15,165 bases of DNA from an uncultured Actinomycetes bacterium (GCA_903939005.1 CAJAFH010000268.1:1-15165), one strand, 5' to 3'; numbered from the stretch's first letter, positions 1 to 7,566 are shown. Numbers and translations are program-made. The notes: generated from the letters alone by a model not told the origin.

Positions 1-2286
1 CAGTTCGGTTAATCCGCTCGAACAAGAAGATGCATCAGTAACGATAGTTATCGGCCCGCCGTTTGCGACTTTGGTTAGAGCACCAATTACCGAGCTGCTC
101 ATAACATCGTAGCCATCGGCGTAACCTTTTGATTTCCAAGGTGTGCCACAACAAAGAGATTCAATGCCAGTTGGAATAGATAATTTGAGGCCGGCCCGCT
201 TAGCTAAAGTCATAAATGTGCCAGCCGAATCGCTGGTGCCAAAAAGCGTGCCAGTGCACGAAGGAAAGAAAATGGCGTCAAAGTCGCTAATTGGCGCTGC
301 TTTTCGAATAGTTCCACCAGTTGGGTACCTGTTTAACCCTGGAATTAGATTGGCGATCTTTAAGGCTGCCACAGCAGCTTGCGTAAATAAAGACCAATTC
401 TGGGCGGCAAGTTTCCAAGTTATTTTTGCGATTGGTAATGCACTGCTTGCACGCAATTCGCTAACGAGTGAGCCAGTATTAATTGAGATTGGGCAAGTGG
501 TTGCACACATGCCATCTACAGCGCAGGTATCTTTACCGTCGTAGGCAAATTCTTTTTCAATTTCGCTAGCAAGTGAGTTGTTGCCAGCAGCTTTTGCTAA
601 CACCAATTCGCGTTGCAGCACTATTCGTTTTCTTGGAGTTAAAGTCAGGTCTTTACTTGGGCAAACTGGTTCGCAATATCCACACTCAACACAGTTGTCG
701 GCCACCTTTTGAATCTTTGGCACAACTTTTAAGTTTTCGCAATGAGTATCCGGGTTTTCGCTCAAGATGATTCCTGGATTTAAAATTCCGGCCGGATCAA
801 TTAGCCGCTTGATTGCCCACATAACTTCGTAGAGTTCGTCGCCATATTGTCTGCGTACATACGGCGCCATCATTCGACCGGTTCCGTGTTCAGCTTTTAA
901 GGTGCCGCCATGAGCTAAAACTAGCTCGACCATCTCTTCGGTAAATGCTCGATAACGTTGCAGCTTTTCGGGCTTTTCAAATTCTTCATTTAACATGAAG
1001 TGGATATTTCCATCACGGGCATGCCCGAAAATCACGCTATCGGTATAACCATGTTTAGCAAATAACACCGTTAGCTCTTCACAAGTAGCAAGCATTTGCG
1101 AAACTGGCACCGCAATATCTTCTAGTAGGGCAGTAGTACCACTTGGGCGATTACCGGCAACCGTTGCATAAAGACCTTTACGGATATGCCACATTTGATT
1201 GCGGGTAACTGGGTCACTGGCTAATTGCGCAGGTTTTATTAGGGGTAGCGAGTCAAGTAAAGGCTTTACCGCAGCAACTTTTGCCGCCAATAAGTCAGCA
1301 GTTGCCTCTTGGAATTCAACGAGCAAAGCCGCGTGGTTATTAACCGATATCGCTTTAAGCTCGGCAGTTGCTTCGGGGTCACGCTGGGAAACGCGCAAAC
1401 TCGTAGCATCCATAAGCTCTATTGCGGCAAAACCAGCCTTAACTAGATCTGGCAAAGAACGTGTGGCATCTGCCAGTGATTCAAAGATCAATAGCCCAGT
1501 TGCCAAATGCGAGTAAGCCGGCACCGTGTTAAAAGTTGCCTCAGCAACAAATGCCAATGTGCCTTCACTTCCGACAACTAAATGTTCCAGAATCTTTACT
1601 GGAGAATCAAAATCTAGGAATGAATTAACGCTATATCCCATGGTGTTCTTGATGCTGAAAAGTTTCTTAATCAAATCAACTGAGTCTGGGTTATTTCGCA
1701 CTCGATCACGCAATGCAATTAAGCCGGCATAAATGCCAGGAGCCTTATTTTTTAAATTCTCATCGGCATCTGCTTTGCCAGTATCGATAACTAATCCATT
1801 GGGCAGAACTAAAACCATTGAAGCAATAGTGCGATAAGTATTTTGTTCAGTGCCACAACACATGCCACTGGAATTATTGGCAACTACACCGCCGATAGTG
1901 CAGGCAATTTCACTGGCTGGATCAGGACCAAGTTTGCGCTTGAATCTAGCAAGTGAAGTATTAACTGCGCGAACTGTGGCACCCGGGCTTACAGAAACTA
2001 CTTCGCCATTTTCGCCAACTTTAATTCCGCGAAAGTTCTTACGGGTATCAACCAAGAATCCATCGCTGCTTGCTTGGCCACTGAGGCTGGTTCCGCCTGA
2101 TCTAAAAGTAACTCCGATACCAAGTTCGGTTGCTAGTGAAAAAATCTCAGCTAGTTGCTCTTTGGTTTCAGGTGTATAGATCGACTTCGGTCTGAGCAGG
2201 TAGTGAGAAGCATCATGGGAGTAGCTCAAAATATCGGTGGTGCGCTTTGAAGGCTGCAGGGCGGTTTCAGTATTAATGCCAGCCAC
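1..2286 (-). CDS. FAD- and Fe-S-binding 2-hydroxyacid (D-lactate type) dehydrogenase, 3' end off the window
   Basis: The gene reads on the minus strand from GTG at 2286 and is still open at base 1, so 762 residues are visible and the C-terminus is missing; relatives usually have roughly 900-1000 residues. Domains in order: an FAD-binding PCMH/GlcD-type domain (about residues 35-175, with RSGGTSLSGQ at 62-71 and IGGVVANNSSG at 131-141); an FAD-oxidase C-terminal domain (about 215-505, with GHARDGNIHF at 421-430 and EHGTGR at 466-471); a ferredoxin-like segment with C532, C535, C538, C542 and a second Cys set C588, C594, C598; and the start of a CCG domain (C677, CCG at 712-714). The family oxidises D-lactate, D-2-hydroxyglutarate or glycolate and passes electrons to the respiratory chain; the exact substrate cannot be told. 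An in-frame TAA lies seven codons upstream. GTG is the first start and sits 7 bases behind a TACTTT -10 box, which suggests leaderless translation. It is divergent from the short-chain dehydrogenase. Confidence 0.88.
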   Translation of the reverse strand, partial: MAGINTETALQPSKRTTDILSYSHDASHYLLRPKSIYTPETKEQLAEIFSLATELGIGVTFRSGGTSLSGQASSDGFLVDTRKNFRGIKVGENGEVVSVSPGATVRAVNTSLARFKRKLGPDPASEIACTIGGVVANNSSGMCCGTEQNTYRTIASMVLVLPNGLVIDTGKADADENLKNKAPGIYAGLIALRDRVRNNPDSVDLIKKLFSIKNTMGYSVNSFLDFDSPVKILEHLVVGSEGTLAFVAEATFNTVPAYSHLATGLLIFESLADATRSLPDLVKAGFAAIELMDATSLRVSQRDPEATAELKAISVNNHAALLVEFQEATADLLAAKVAAVKPLLDSLPLIKPAQLASDPVTRNQMWHIRKGLYATVAGNRPSGTTALLEDIAVPVSQMLATCEELTVLFAKHGYTDSVIFGHARDGNIHFMLNEEFEKPEKLQRYRAFTEEMVELVLAHGGTLKAEHGTGRMMAPYVRRQYGDELYEVMWAIKRLIDPAGILNPGIILSENPDTHCENLKVVPKIQKVADNCVECGYCEPVCPSKDLTLTPRKRIVLQRELVLAKAAGNNSLASEIEKEFAYDGKDTCAVDGMCATTCPISINTGSLVSELRASSALPIAKITWKLAAQNWSLFTQAAVAALKIANLIPGLNRYPTGGTIRKAAPISDFDAIFFPSCTGTLFGTSDSAGTFMTLAKRAGLKLSIPTGIESLCCGTPWKSKGYADGYDVMSSSVIGALTKVANGGPITIVTDASSCSSGLTEL

Positions 2287-2292
2287 CTTTTC

Positions 2293-2298
2293 AAAGTA
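2293..2298 (-). promoter_or_regulatory. -10 box (TACTTT) of a probably leaderless promoter
   Basis: On the minus strand TACTTT occupies bases -12 to -7 relative to the GTG at 2286, so the predicted transcription start coincides with the start codon. No properly spaced Shine-Dalgarno sequence precedes the GTG. No good -35 box is visible. Confidence 0.45.
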
Positions 2299-2364
2299 AG
2301 TTAATTAATAGGCTCATCATGCCATTTTCAGCGGTACTTTAGCCACCTAAGTGATGGAGAGTTA

Positions 2365-3189
2365 ATGTCTAAAACAATTGTTATTACTGGCGCTAGCGAT
2401 GGCATCGGTGCGGCAGCTGCTCGCACACTAAAAGCAAGCGGTCATAACGTCGTCGTTGTTGGTCGAGATCCAGATAAGACAAAGTCAATTGCGACTGAAA
2501 TTTCAGCACCGTTTGAGATCGCAGACTTTTCTGAATTGGCTCAAGTAGCCAAATTAGCTGCCGCACTTAATAACAGGTATGAAGTAATCGATGTGCTGGC
2601 CAATAATGCCGGTGTCATGTTTGGAACTTTTGCTAAGACAGTTGATGGCTTTGAAAGAACTTTTCAAGTTAATCATTTGGCGCCATTCCTCTTAACCCAT
2701 TTACTTCACGGTAAATTAGTTGCCAACAAAGCAACAGTTGTTAACACTTCAAGCATGACTGCCAAAATGTGGGGCCAATTAGATTTAAGCGATTTGAATA
2801 ATGAAATAAGTTATGACGAGAAGCGCGCCTACGGTACTGCGAAACTTTGTAACATCCTGTTTACTAAAGAGCTAGATCGACGGTTTCGAGCAGCTGGCAT
2901 AAATGCAGTTGCGATTCATCCTGGTGTTGTATCAACTAACTTTGCCTCTGACCCGCTGAGCGCTTTCCATAAGGTTTACCACTCTGATGGAAAACCGACT
3001 TTGCCCATGATTACTCCAGATGCCGGCGCTGATCAATTGATTTGGATTGCCGAAGGAACTGCGGGCGCTGATTGGCAATTAGGGGAGTATTACGACTTAC
3101 GTAAACCTGGCGCTACACACGAACAAGCACATGATGCTGACCTAGCAATAAAACTCTGGGAGCAAAGCGCAAAATTACTTGGGATTTAG
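2365..3189 (+). CDS. short-chain dehydrogenase/reductase (SDR)
   Basis: This 274-residue protein is a classical-type NAD(P)-dependent oxidoreductase of the retinol-dehydrogenase-like group. It has the Rossmann glycine motif TGASDGIG at residues 8-15, NNAG at 80-83, the structural Asn in VNH at 104, the catalytic Ser at 129/130 and the YGTAK catalytic pair Y156/K160, followed by HPGVVST at 185-191 near the cofactor. R34 after the second strand suggests NADP(H) preference, which is an inference. The substrate is unknown. The ATG has a Shine-Dalgarno GGAGAG at 2355-2360. The promoter lies in the 78-bp gap shared with the divergent FAD dehydrogenase; TACTTT at 2335-2340 is a possible -10. The gene ends 6 bp from the convergent TipAS-like gene. 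Confidence 0.9.
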   Translation: MSKTIVITGASDGIGAAAARTLKASGHNVVVVGRDPDKTKSIATEISAPFEIADFSELAQVAKLAAALNNRYEVIDVLANNAGVMFGTFAKTVDGFERTFQVNHLAPFLLTHLLHGKLVANKATVVNTSSMTAKMWGQLDLSDLNNEISYDEKRAYGTAKLCNILFTKELDRRFRAAGINAVAIHPGVVSTNFASDPLSAFHKVYHSDGKPTLPMITPDAGADQLIWIAEGTAGADWQLGEYYDLRKPGATHEQAHDADLAIKLWEQSAKLLGI

Positions 3190-3195
3190 ATTTAG

Positions 3196-3558
3196 TTATT
3201 GCGCCATGATGGCATCGTGTACATATTGCGCTAAGCCTCGAACTCGACCATCGTAATATTTCTTAAAGCGTTCATCACCAATATACATAAGGGCTAAATT
3301 ACGCTGCATTTCAACACTGCACTCGTAAAACCACTTAGAAATGGCTGCTCTATGAGCTATTACTATCGCTTGCACTTCAGCAGATTTGTAATCAACGCCG
3401 TTTCCAAATGCGGTTGCAAACCTTTCAGTTACTGCCTCTTGATCAACTTTGGCTGCAGCAAAATCAGCATGTGTGTACTTAGAGGTGCGGTTGGCAGATT
3501 CGCGATATTGGTCGGTATTACCCCAGCGCTCTTGAACCTCTGCCTCGTATTCATTCAT
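3196..3558 (-). CDS. stand-alone TipAS-type antibiotic-recognition domain protein
   Basis: The 120-residue protein matches the C-terminal ligand-binding half of TipA-type MerR regulators. Recognisable family features are YEAEVQERWG near the N-terminus (4-13), the WFYECS segment at 76-81, the MYIGDERF stretch at 91-98 and the closing AQYVHDAI. In Streptomyces TipA, thiopeptides bind this all-helical domain and become attached to a cysteine; C80 may correspond to that residue, but I cannot align it here. The usual N-terminal MerR helix-turn-helix and coiled coil are absent, and the 69 bp upstream up to uppP are too short to encode them. It may sequester or sense a small molecule without itself binding DNA. 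The ATG has only a weak GGA upstream. It is divergent from uppP and convergent with the SDR gene. Confidence 0.82.
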   Translation of the reverse strand: MNEYEAEVQERWGNTDQYRESANRTSKYTHADFAAAKVDQEAVTERFATAFGNGVDYKSAEVQAIVIAHRAAISKWFYECSVEMQRNLALMYIGDERFKKYYDGRVRGLAQYVHDAIMAQ

Positions 3559-3627
3559 AGTTCCAGAGTTTAGAGTAGATCCCTCGATAAGATGGGGTTC
3601 TAATTCAGACTATCAATAGGAGCTGCC

Positions 3628-4461
3628 TTGTTCGAAGCAATATTTCTTGGCGCCCTGCAAGGTTTAACTGAGTTCCTACCGATTTCATCTAGTGCCCACA
3701 TTCGTATTGCAGGAGCACTATTCGGAACTGCCGAAGACCCGGGAGCTCGATTTACTGCAATCACCCAAATTGGTACCGAGCTTGCAGTCTTAATTTTCTT
3801 TCGCAACGATATTAAGCAGATTATTTCGGCTTGGTTTCGTCAAATAACCAAGAGTTCTACATTGACTGCAAGTGAAAAATCAGATGCCCGCATGGGCTGG
3901 TTAATAATTGTAGGTAGCTTGCCAATTGGCGTGTTGGGTTATCTTGGTAAAGATGTAATCAGTAATGATTTTCGTTCACTCTGGCTAATCGCATGCACAT
4001 TGATTATCTTTGGCGTGATTCTAGGCATCGCCGATAAATTTGGAAAAAGCGAACGCGAACTTTCTAATTTAAATGTGCGAGATGGCTTGCTGTATGGGTT
4101 TGCGCAATCACTGGCACTTGTCCCAGGTGTCTCAAGATCTGGTGCGACAATCGCAATGGGTCGTTTTCTTGGCTACAGCCGGCCAGCAGCTCTACGTTAT
4201 TCATTCTTATTGGCTCTGCCAGCGGTATTTGGTAGTGGTTTTTATGAACTTAAAGGAGCAATCGAACAAGGCGGCGATACCGGTACCTTCACTATTGCCG
4301 AAACGCTAATGGCAACCGGAATTGCATTTGTTATTGGCTACGCAGTTATAGCTTGGTTACTCAAGTTTGTTTCAACTAAGAGCTTTGCGACATTTATTAT
4401 TTATCGAATTGCCCTTGGCTCACTCTTATTGGTGTTGTTGGCAACTGGGGTAATTAGCTAA
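3628..4461 (+). CDS. uppP: undecaprenyl-diphosphatase UppP (BacA family)
   Basis: This 277-residue, very hydrophobic polytopic membrane protein dephosphorylates undecaprenyl pyrophosphate to recycle the lipid carrier for peptidoglycan and other envelope polymers; extra UppP gives bacitracin resistance in known bacteria. It carries both family motifs: GLTEFLPISSSAH (12-24, with E15, S21 and H24) and PGVSRSGAT (166-174, with R170). The position of a further conserved Glu of the E. coli enzyme (E17) is Gln here (Q11), which is common in actinobacterial homologues to my knowledge. The start is TTG at 3628, chosen because AGGAG at 3618-3622 precedes it by a normal distance and the protein then begins exactly where the family does. 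TAAGAT at 3588-3593 is a possible -10. The stop is 1 bp from the stop of the convergent kinase gene. Confidence 0.95.
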   Translation: MFEAIFLGALQGLTEFLPISSSAHIRIAGALFGTAEDPGARFTAITQIGTELAVLIFFRNDIKQIISAWFRQITKSSTLTASEKSDARMGWLIIVGSLPIGVLGYLGKDVISNDFRSLWLIACTLIIFGVILGIADKFGKSERELSNLNVRDGLLYGFAQSLALVPGVSRSGATIAMGRFLGYSRPAALRYSFLLALPAVFGSGFYELKGAIEQGGDTGTFTIAETLMATGIAFVIGYAVIAWLLKFVSTKSFATFIIYRIALGSLLLVLLATGVIS

Positions 4462-4462
4462 T

Positions 4463-5695
4463 TTAGTCACGGCTGATTGGAAGATTAATCTCAATCTCAA
4501 GACCGCCAAAATGACTCTTCCGAAGCTCAATCGAACCGCTGGCATTTTCAATTATTCGTTTCATAATTGTCATACCTAAACCACTGCCACCTGATTCGCG
4601 TGATCGCGAGCGATCAAACCTCTGAAAATACTGAATACCTGACTTATAAACTTCTTCGGGCAATCCAGGGCCGGCATCAGAAATAGTTAAGACCGCCTTG
4701 TTGCCGGACGTAGCTAAAACAATAAGAACTTGTGAATCCTCGGGTGTATGTCGTCGAAGGTTTGCAAATATATTAGCCAGCATTTGCTGCGCGTAATTCT
4801 GAGAGATGTTAACCAGAATTCCAGGCTCAATCTTGGTCTCAATTGGACGCATAGTTTGCAAGGTTTTTAAGTCATTGCTTAAATGCGCAACTTCACGTGA
4901 GAAGTTAATGATCTCAGGCGCTGCCGGTGCTTGATCTTCAAGTTCGGCAATTAGTAATAAGTCATTTATCAGCGCTTGCATACGTTCAATTTCATGACCA
5001 ACTCGGTCATAGTAACCAGACCTAATTTCGGGCGCCTGCGTCTTATTTTTACTCAATAATTCGATATAACCCTTAATCACAGTCAATGGGGTTCGCAGCT
5101 CATGCGAGGCATCCCCGAGAAACTCGCGCATATTTTCTTGATTTTTCTGAAGTGAATTAACAACTTCATTTAACTCATTATCACGGCGGAAAAGGTAATT
5201 TGAAACCGCGATTCCAAGGAGAACCATTGCAAGTGTGAAGAGGAATAAGTATCGGATATTTTGACTTTTAGCGGTCTTGATATCAGCAAGTGAAACAGAG
5301 AGGACTAAGAACTCGTCATCTGGTAGCGCAATTGCTCTAATGCGATGAACGCCATCGATTTCTAGCGTTAAACCTTCAGTTCTGGCTGCTAATAAATCTT
5401 GATCAGTTGGCACGCCTTGTAAATCGCCAGAACTCTGATTAAGCGCGGTAATTTCACGAGCCGCTGAAATATATGAAACAGTAAATTTCAAGTCACTTTG
5501 ATCTGCCAAAAGCAAGGCAAGGGAAAGTGGCTCATCCTTAGTTTCAGCTAATTGATTTACAGCTATCGACAGAATTGAATCAACTCGGCCGACTTCGCTG
5601 TTTTCGGTGATACTGATTGCAAAAAGACCAATTGCGGCTGAAATCAAAATAATAATCGCTGAAACGAGCGCGGTAAGACGAGTTTGCAACTTCAT
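4463..5695 (-). CDS. sensor histidine kinase
   Basis: This 410-residue membrane kinase has TM1 at about 8-29, an outside sensor region of about 118 residues (30-147) with no recognised fold, TM2 at about 148-168, and cytoplasmic kinase domains. The H-box DASHELRTPL contains the phosphorylated H198. The ATPase part has an N-box with N308 and N312, DAGPGLP (D340) at 340-346, an F-box FQRFDRSR at 357-364 and the G2 box SGLGM at 371-375, so it should be active. Only about 20-25 residues separate TM2 from the H-box domain, so there is no room for the usual HAMP linker. Its ATG overlaps the stop of the response regulator gene by one base (TAATG), which points to translational coupling and a dedicated partner. 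The stimulus is unknown. Confidence 0.93.
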   Translation of the reverse strand: MKLQTRLTALVSAIIILISAAIGLFAISITENSEVGRVDSILSIAVNQLAETKDEPLSLALLLADQSDLKFTVSYISAAREITALNQSSGDLQGVPTDQDLLAARTEGLTLEIDGVHRIRAIALPDDEFLVLSVSLADIKTAKSQNIRYLFLFTLAMVLLGIAVSNYLFRRDNELNEVVNSLQKNQENMREFLGDASHELRTPLTVIKGYIELLSKNKTQAPEIRSGYYDRVGHEIERMQALINDLLLIAELEDQAPAAPEIINFSREVAHLSNDLKTLQTMRPIETKIEPGILVNISQNYAQQMLANIFANLRRHTPEDSQVLIVLATSGNKAVLTISDAGPGLPEEVYKSGIQYFQRFDRSRSRESGGSGLGMTIMKRIIENASGSIELRKSHFGGLEIEINLPISRD

Positions 5696-6381
5696 TAATC
5701 AGCAACTATCTGAAAACCGATGCCACGTACTGTCTTGATTCCATCGAAGCCATCGATATGCAGTTTTTTACGCAAGTATGAAATATAAGTATCAACCACA
5801 GTAGAGCTGCTCTTGAAATCTATTTCCCACACTTCTGAGAGCAGAGTTTCTTTGGTGACGATATTTCCGCGATTTAGAATTAATTGCTCTAGCAGTTTGA
5901 ACTCCGTGGGGGATAGATCTATCGCTTGATCATTGAACTTAACTGAATACTTTGAAAAATCCATTGAGATTGGCCCGCAGGTAAGCACTTTCACTTCGGC
6001 AACTTCGCCTTTACTGCGGCGCATGATGGCTTTCACGCGCAATACCAATTCTTCGATGCTAAAGGGTTTAGTTAAGTAATCATCGGCACCAATTCGCAAG
6101 CCTTGATTAATGTCAGCTTTATCTGCACGTGCGCTGAGCATCAGTACCGGCACCGACATTCCTTCAGTACGTAACTTTTCGAGTAAAGCTAAGCCATCTA
6201 GTTTTGGCATATTGATATCCAGAATTAGCAGATCAAATTTTTCGCGCCGAAGAAATGACAGCGCCTCAAGGCCATCTGCTGCTGAAACTGCATTGATCTC
6301 AGAGAGGCTCAGCGCCTCACTAATAAGATCGCGGACCCCGGGCTCGTCATCGATTACTAAGACTTTTGGCCGTTCAGACAT
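5695..6381 (-). CDS. OmpR/PhoB-family response regulator
   Basis: This 228-residue transcription factor has a receiver domain (about 5-118) with acidic pocket D11/D12, phospho-acceptor D55, S83, and K105 in TKPF, followed by a winged-helix DNA-binding domain (about 130-226) with LSPTEFKLLEQL and the recognition-helix region VVDTYISYLRKKL. It resembles actinobacterial PhoP/TrcR/MprA-type regulators, but I cannot assign one. It is the first gene of the two-gene minus-strand operon and is coupled to the kinase. The ATG has no Shine-Dalgarno; TAGCCT on the minus strand (plus-strand 6389-6394) ends 7 bases before it, compatible with a leaderless message. The repeats at 6441-6484 lie 60-103 bp upstream and may be an autoregulatory or divergent operator. 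Confidence 0.94.
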   Translation of the reverse strand: MSERPKVLVIDDEPGVRDLISEALSLSEINAVSAADGLEALSFLRREKFDLLILDINMPKLDGLALLEKLRTEGMSVPVLMLSARADKADINQGLRIGADDYLTKPFSIEELVLRVKAIMRRSKGEVAEVKVLTCGPISMDFSKYSVKFNDQAIDLSPTEFKLLEQLILNRGNIVTKETLLSEVWEIDFKSSSTVVDTYISYLRKKLHIDGFDGIKTVRGIGFQIVAD

Positions 6382-6440
6382 GCTGGTAAGGCTAGTTCGT
6401 TAAGCACTCAATGGGTAGGGCAGGCAGGCGAGTTAACCCA

Positions 6441-6484
6441 TTTCATTCGTGAAATCATTAAGATTCACAAGGATTTCACAAAGT
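6441..6484. promoter_or_regulatory. candidate response-regulator operator: 11-bp-spaced TTCACAA repeats
   Basis: TTCACAA occurs at 6464-6470 and again at 6475-6481, exactly 11 bp apart. A related TTCATTC lies at 6442-6448, which is 22 bp (two periods) upstream, and a weaker AATCATT lies between. OmpR/PhoB-family proteins bind direct repeats with about 11-bp period, and the Streptomyces PHO box is built on repeated GTTCA-type units, so these fit a site for the neighbouring regulator. The element sits between the divergent regulator and secreted-protein genes. A perfect TTTCA-TTCG-TGAAA palindrome (6441-6454) overlaps its left part. Confidence 0.42.
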
Positions 6485-6534
6485 TATCCCGCATCCTTAT
6501 CTCATCCCAGGGACGGGCTATTGAAAGGTCGAAG

Positions 6535-7041
6535 ATGAAAAAGCGCCTCGTATTAATCGCACTTGTTGCGACTTCGCTTCTTGCTTCGACAAACACGGCG
6601 CTTGCCGATGCTCAGAGCGACTACCAATTAGCGTTTGCGCAGTATAAAACCGCGCTAGCAAATTGGAACGTTGCGCTTAAAGCCGAGCAAGAGAATTTTA
6701 AAACAGCGATGCAAAATTGGAATACTGCCGTAAAAGCTGCAGAGCAAGCACGCAAGGACATCGCCACTAAATTTAAAAGTGATGCCGAAGCAATCAAAGC
6801 ACGCACAATTGCAGCCGTAACTGCGGCGACTACTGCAAAAGATAAAAAAGCGGCCAACGCTGCTGCAAAAATCGAATTAGATTTAGCAATTGCTGCGCGA
6901 AATGCGGCACTTGAAGCTGTAGTCAAACCAGGAATGAAGCCAACTAAACCAACTCCTGCACCGATGCCAACTCCACCAGCAAAGCCCGCAAAACCAATTA
7001 AGCCAAGCAAGAAGCCAGCTGCTACAAAATCTCCTGCTTAA
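6535..7041 (+). CDS. small secreted helical protein with Lys/Pro-rich tail, function unknown
   Basis: I do not recognise this 168-residue protein. A clear signal peptide (MKKR, hydrophobic core, ALA at 22-24) predicts cleavage before D25; there is no lipobox cysteine. The mature part is Ala/Lys/Glu-rich and should be a long helix or coiled coil to about residue 130. It contains an 18-residue tandem repeat (36-53 and 54-71), each with KTA and NWN at matching places. The last 40 residues are a disordered-looking tail of KP, PTP and AKP units, as often seen in wall-associated or wall-spanning segments. The ATG has AAAGG at 6523-6527 as Shine-Dalgarno. It lies back to back with the two-component system across 153 bp holding the repeat operator, so it may be a target of that regulator, which is an inference. 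Confidence 0.85.
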   Translation: MKKRLVLIALVATSLLASTNTALADAQSDYQLAFAQYKTALANWNVALKAEQENFKTAMQNWNTAVKAAEQARKDIATKFKSDAEAIKARTIAAVTAATTAKDKKAANAAAKIELDLAIAARNAALEAVVKPGMKPTKPTPAPMPTPPAKPAKPIKPSKKPAATKSPA

Positions 7042-7057
7042 TTGCTTTTTCAAAATG

Positions 7058-7063
7058 TATAAT
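7058..7063 (+). promoter_or_regulatory. consensus -10 box TATAAT of a leaderless promoter
   Basis: A perfect TATAAT ends five bases before the ATG at 7069, so transcription should start at or within a base of the start codon. There is no Shine-Dalgarno sequence. This gives the acetyltransferase its own promoter within the 27-bp gap after the secreted-protein gene. Confidence 0.65.
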
Positions 7064-7068
7064 TAGGT

Positions 7069-7566
7069 ATGAGTCAGATCAAGGTAGAGCTATTAACTGC
7101 TGAGCAGTGGGCTCGAGCTAGAGAATTACGGTTAGCATCGCTGAGAGATAGCGCTCATGCTTTCGGCGGAAATTTAGAAACTGAAAGCGCGGAAACCGAA
7201 GCTCAGTGGCGAGCCAAGTTTGAAAAACTCAACTACATAGTGGCTTCAGCCGAGGGTGTTGATAGTGCGATCATGACTGTCGAGAATTTAAAAGGTGACT
7301 TTGGTGCAACTGCTTGGGTCGGCGGCTGTTGGAGTTCTCCGGAGTATCGCGGAGTTGGACTCTTGAAAGCCATGATGAAATTTGTTGATAAACATGCGCA
7401 AGAGAAGGGCTGGCAGCGTCAGGGGTTAGGCGTTTGGGAAGATAACTTTCCAGCAATTGCAGCTTATGAAAAATTAGGATTTGTTGCGATGGGCGAGCCA
7501 AAACCAAGTACTCGGGTTGCAAATAAGTTCTATATTCGCATGATTCGCGATGCAGTTACTTCGTAA
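7069..7566 (+). CDS. GNAT-family N-acetyltransferase
   Basis: The 165-residue protein has the GNAT fold. The acetyl-CoA pyrophosphate-binding motif A is visible as SPEYRGVGLLKAM at 90-102, and motif B as NFPAIAAYEKLGF at 126-138. These enzymes transfer an acetyl group from acetyl-CoA to an amine of a small molecule, antibiotic, peptide or protein N-terminus; the acceptor cannot be inferred. The N-terminal segment LRDSAHAFGG (25-34) is a pattern common in uncharacterised GNATs. It is likely translated from a leaderless message from TATAAT at 7058-7063. Its last 11 bases (7556-7566) overlap the end of the convergent AlkD-like gene, so neither gene can be followed by a separate terminator before the other's coding sequence. 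Confidence 0.9.
   Translation: MSQIKVELLTAEQWARARELRLASLRDSAHAFGGNLETESAETEAQWRAKFEKLNYIVASAEGVDSAIMTVENLKGDFGATAWVGGCWSSPEYRGVGLLKAMMKFVDKHAQEKGWQRQGLGVWEDNFPAIAAYEKLGFVAMGEPKPSTRVANKFYIRMIRDAVTS

Noticed and set aside
143..2179. Several plus-strand open frames of 65-133 codons
   Set aside because: They are antisense to the continuous minus-strand FAD/Fe-S dehydrogenase, whose domain motifs run uninterrupted over all 762 visible codons; the plus frames show no domains or ribosome sites.
3559..3627. Searched for remains of a MerR helix-turn-helix upstream of the TipAS-like gene
   Set aside because: The gap is only 69 bp and then uppP coding sequence begins on the other strand; no HTH-like codons were found.
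6418..6430. GGCA tandem repeat (GGCAGGCAGGCG)
   Set aside because: Too short to be more than chance, with no supporting context.
6441..6454. TTTCA-TTCG-TGAAA as a UUCG RNA hairpin or terminator
   Set aside because: Only a 5-bp, AT-rich stem, no U-tract, and not clearly transcribed; treated instead as part of a DNA-level operator region.
6621..7010. Minus-strand hydrophobic Ala-rich frame of 129 codons
   Set aside because: It is the antisense of the Ala/Lys-rich secreted-protein gene; such composition automatically yields an open hydrophobic frame opposite it. The plus gene has a signal peptide and a Shine-Dalgarno.
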